This document shows positions 61,271 to 64,000 of a DNA stretch of 64,000 nt, piece after piece; the first letter of the stretch is position 1, and each line of letters opens with the position of its first letter. The stretch is from Galerina marginata (taxonomy: Eukaryota; Basidiomycota; Agaricomycetes; Agaricales; Galerinaceae): the NCBI GenBank assembly GCA_023014335.1, contig JAECYW010000022.1:930001-994000 (forward strand), in the 5' to 3' direction. Position numbers and translations under genes: made by a program. The notes under the pieces are model-generated. The model saw only the letters and a program-made list of their open reading frames with translations. It was not told where the DNA came from and did no database searches.

Positions 61271-62720
61271 ATGACCCTGCAATCCGCCCCATCTTTCACC
61301 CTCCTTGATGGCACGACCATCCCTTGGATCGCCTGGGGAAATGGGACGGGCTTAGAAGACAAAAATGCTGTCGATTGCGGCCAACTTGCGCTGGACAGTG
61401 GTATTCGACATATCGACACAGCTCAGTTGTATAAGACCGAGAAAGAGACTGGAGAGGCAATTGCGAAGTCGTCCGTGAATCGTGACGACGTCTATGTCAC
61501 CTCGAAGCGTACGCCTCATTTGATATATTTGGAAGTTCACTGTTTGACCCCCAACCTCTAGTCTCCCCTGATGATGACGAACCTCCTATTCCACTAGATA
61601 AGGTGGTCAGCTCTGTGCAGGAGTCTATTGATAGGCTTGGCTTCGTGCCGGATCTTTATCTCTTACACACTCCGTTCGTCGTTGCTCCCGGCGATTTGAA
61701 GGCTGTGTGGAAGATCTTAGAAGACCTCAAGTCACAAGGCAAACTCAAGAGTATCGGCGTGAGCAACTTCAGGCCACAAGACCTCGAGACGATTTTAGAC
61801 GGTGCCAAATACAAGCCTGTGATTAACCAGGTGCGTACTTTTTTTTCGAACTGGTTTTTTTTTCATCCGTTTAACTTGAATTTTCGCTGATAGATTGAGT
61901 TTCATCCTTATGTATTGGTGCACCTCCAACCGGTACTCGACCTACAAGCCAAACATGGGATACTCACAGCGTCCTTTGGGGCGCTCTCGCCTACTTTGCG
62001 TCACCCTACTGGCGGCCCGCTCAAGCCAGTTCTGGAACGGATTGCCCAACGTATTTCCAAGGTGGTAGGGAAGGAGGTGGACGCGAACACTGTGCTTCTC
62101 CTCTGGACTCGCGCCCAAGGAGTAGTCGTAGTAACTGCCAGTGGTAATCCGCAGCGAATTCAAGCCCTCGGCGAAATCGCCACACTTCCTGACCTCCTAG
62201 AGGAAGGGGAGGTCGATGAAATCACACGTGTTGGGAAGACCATTCATTATAGGTATTATGTATGTATTTCGTCCTTTTCATGGCCTATCATTGATTGGCT
62301 CTTATTACCAGACGGGGCAGATGCGAAAGAATTTCCCAGCACCCAATCTTCCAGGAGAGTAAAGTGATAGTCGTTGGTGAATACCATTGGAAAAGGTAGT
62401 TGACTTGTATTTACTATTTCTTATTGCGTGTTACAGTTTAAATAAGCAATTCATTGTGTGATTGTCTTCGACCTTCCGACGCGTGCCTGTACGTGTTATA
62501 ACCCCCACCATCACCACTTCAAGATGTTCTTATTCTACTTATTACGCTATTAATAAACCAAAGGTCAACAATATTACTTCAAGTTTCTGCCCCGGAACAT
62601 TCTTATGGACGGAACTTCAGCAACTTCGACACTGGTAGAAACCGGTCGTTCCAACCGCGCTGTTTTCTTCTTCAGGTGTCGTTATAACACAGACCCGAGG
62701 AAGCTGGGCAATAAATCCGC
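60700..62720. repeat. Tandem duplication unit 2 (aldo-keto reductase)
   Basis: Second copy of the segment described for 58670-60690, in the same orientation and directly adjacent. Flanks have accumulated indels, coding parts few changes. Confidence 0.75.
61271..62362 (+). CDS. Aldo-keto reductase, copy 2
   Basis: Tandem duplicate of the gene at 59235, with identical exon sizes (61271..61508, 61562..61830, 61894..62259, 62312..62362) and 307 residues. The tetrad candidates are kept ([20 protein letters not shown]), as is the [13 protein letters not shown] motif. Differences cluster in the variable loop after intron 1 (SPDDDEPPIPLDK against [13 protein letters not shown]) and at the C-terminus (TGQMRKNFPAPNLPGE). 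The cofactor-loop segment reads VVVTASGNPQRIQ. The coding sequence is intact, so both copies may be active. Confidence 0.88.
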
Positions 62721-63076
62721 AGTGCAGTATTGTCCACTGGCAGAATTCACTGGATCTACTTCAAGGCTTGGATGCCAAGCAACGGTACTACTTGAGCAAG
62801 AAGTGTGATTTACCTCTAGTTTCATTTTTGAAAGCGGTCTTCAGATGCTATCATAGAGAAGGATAGACACCGAACGTTGAACGTTGAGTTGAACGCTGAT
62901 CAGCTTACGCGACGCGCCAAGATTGACAATCACGTGCCCGCGTCATATAAAAGAGGCCCTAGAACCGTGCCCACTGCCACCGCGACCTTTCTAGTCTTGA
63001 TTTTTTTTGTCATATTCATACCTGGCACCTGCTAAGCAGTGTACATACGTTGGAAATTGGCTCCTCTGTCGACGAG
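62363..63076. other. Spacer before F-box/zinc-finger copy 4
   Basis: No gene recognised. A gttgaacgttgagttgaacg reiteration lies near 62877-62897, resembling the motif near 8403-8427. Confidence 0.35.
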
Positions 63077-64000
63077 ATGACGACGAGGCCAGACAAAGTC
63101 ATTCCTCAATCCGAGCCGGCCGATGACAGTCAGGACCTCAACATGGACGAGGATGAGGAGGAAGACGGGTATTCCTCCAGCGATGGAAGCGAATATGGTG
63201 TTGGTTAGATTTTTTGCTGTAAACTGCGTCTGGTTCTTCTTCGTCTTATACGCGATAATAGGCAAAAGAAGAACCACGAAAAGGCCGCCAGCAAAGCGCC
63301 CGAAGATGGCGAGTTCGTCTCCAAAGAAGAACTCGCCTCAGAAAAGGCCCGTTAGAGCGAAAAAGAGCCTTAGTCTTCTTCCTACTATGCCTCTGGATTT
63401 GCTATTTGAGGCATGAATTTTCTTATTTTGGGTTGACGGCCAGCTAATCAATTGAACCCTTTCAGATTATGGGGTTTCTCGCTCCAAAAGACATCATCAA
63501 TGTGTCGAGGACGAACAAGCTTTTTAGAGAAACTCTTCGAGCAAAGAGTGCAATAACGATATGGAAAGCTGCGAGAGAACGCTCGGGCATCCCAGAACCG
63601 CCTACCTGGGTGTCGGAATCGGCTTGGGCAGGAATGCTTTTTGGGACCTCGTGTCAGGTAAGTCGCACTCCCTCCATTGGCACGGTTCCTCGTTCTGATC
63701 GCCCCCAAAGAATTGTGGGGCCAATAATATCCAGAAAATTGACTTTCTACTTTACCGCCGTCTCTGTACGACATGCAAAAAGAAACGGTGCGTCTTTCGT
63801 CTCCTCTTTGCCTACGGCTCACCAACCGCCTCAAAGTTACGTAGTAGAATCCCGAGTGAAATCAGTTTTCCCGGACGTTGAAGCATATGTTCTCGATCTT
63901 ATCCCTCATACGAATAGTGCGATTGAACCTCCTTTTGTTTTCTCTGTCGACTTGCTTATGAGTTCCTCAGTTGGTGGATGGGCCCACGGCCATCGAAGTG
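63077..64000 (+). CDS. F-box/zinc-finger family protein, copy 4 (cut by window end)
   Basis: The 5' part of a fourth paralog. The leader is strongly acidic (MTTRPDKVIPQ, then MDEDEEEDG). It continues KRPVRAKKSLSLLPTMPLDLLFE, F-box IMGFLAPKDIINVSRTNK, zinc ribbon CQ|NCGANN...RLCTTC, then VVESRVKSVFPD and DLIPHTN, and reaches GGWAHGHR at the window edge. The intron after LLFE starts gcatga rather than gt and ends tttcag, a probable GC-AG intron, while copies 1-3 have gt at the same place. The start at 63077 was chosen because it gives the in-frame leader. The rest lies beyond base 64000. Confidence 0.72.

Noticed and set aside
1..64000. CRISPR arrays, operons or riboswitches
   Set aside because: No regularly spaced direct repeats or bacterial gene organisation; gene structure is eukaryotic throughout.

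Overview
The window is nuclear DNA from a mushroom-forming basidiomycete (Agaricomycetes, probably Agaricales). The evidence is genes split by many 48-75 nt introns with frame-consistent splice sites, families typical of that group (fungal NACHT NTPase, DUF6593, DUF6697, DUF4419, F-box expansions), and a short mating-pheromone precursor ending in a CaaX box. No bacterial, organellar or CRISPR features were seen. Gene models were built by hand from open frames, splice motifs and reading-frame closure. Where exon phases close exactly the structures are strong; 5' ends are the weakest part.

Layout. 1-11.5 kb: gene-poor, with three diverged copies of one dispersed repeat around a NACHT NTPase gene (3483-5926, minus). 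11.5-21 kb: a seven-helix membrane protein (plus), a decayed cytochrome P450 (minus), a DUF4419 protein (plus) and an allantoate-permease-like MFS transporter (minus). 21-34 kb: a pheromone precursor (24220-24366), a caspase-domain protein (minus), a U6 snRNA gene (about 27567-27688), an F-box-like LRR protein, a small predicted membrane protein and a sugar-porter MFS transporter. 34.8-40.4 kb: two apparently intact P450 genes, paralogs of the decayed one. 41-49.6 kb: two small unknown proteins, a coiled-coil/DUF6697 gene with duplicated micro-exons, a probable dually acylated small protein, a DUF6593 protein, and the RNA polymerase I/III subunit AC40. 49.9-64 kb: a tandem family of four F-box/zinc-finger genes (the fourth cut by the window end), with a duplicated aldo-keto reductase unit between copies 3 and 4.

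How the genes relate. RPC40 and U6 are housekeeping. The P450s, two MFS carriers and aldo-keto reductases suggest accessory metabolism or detoxification, but nothing here is a backbone synthase, so a biosynthetic cluster is not supported. The NACHT and caspase proteins belong to families linked with fungal non-self recognition and regulated cell death. The most noteworthy items are the pheromone precursor away from any visible STE3 receptor, the four-copy F-box/zinc-finger family, the micro-exon duplication in the DUF6697 gene, and two probable GC-AG introns.
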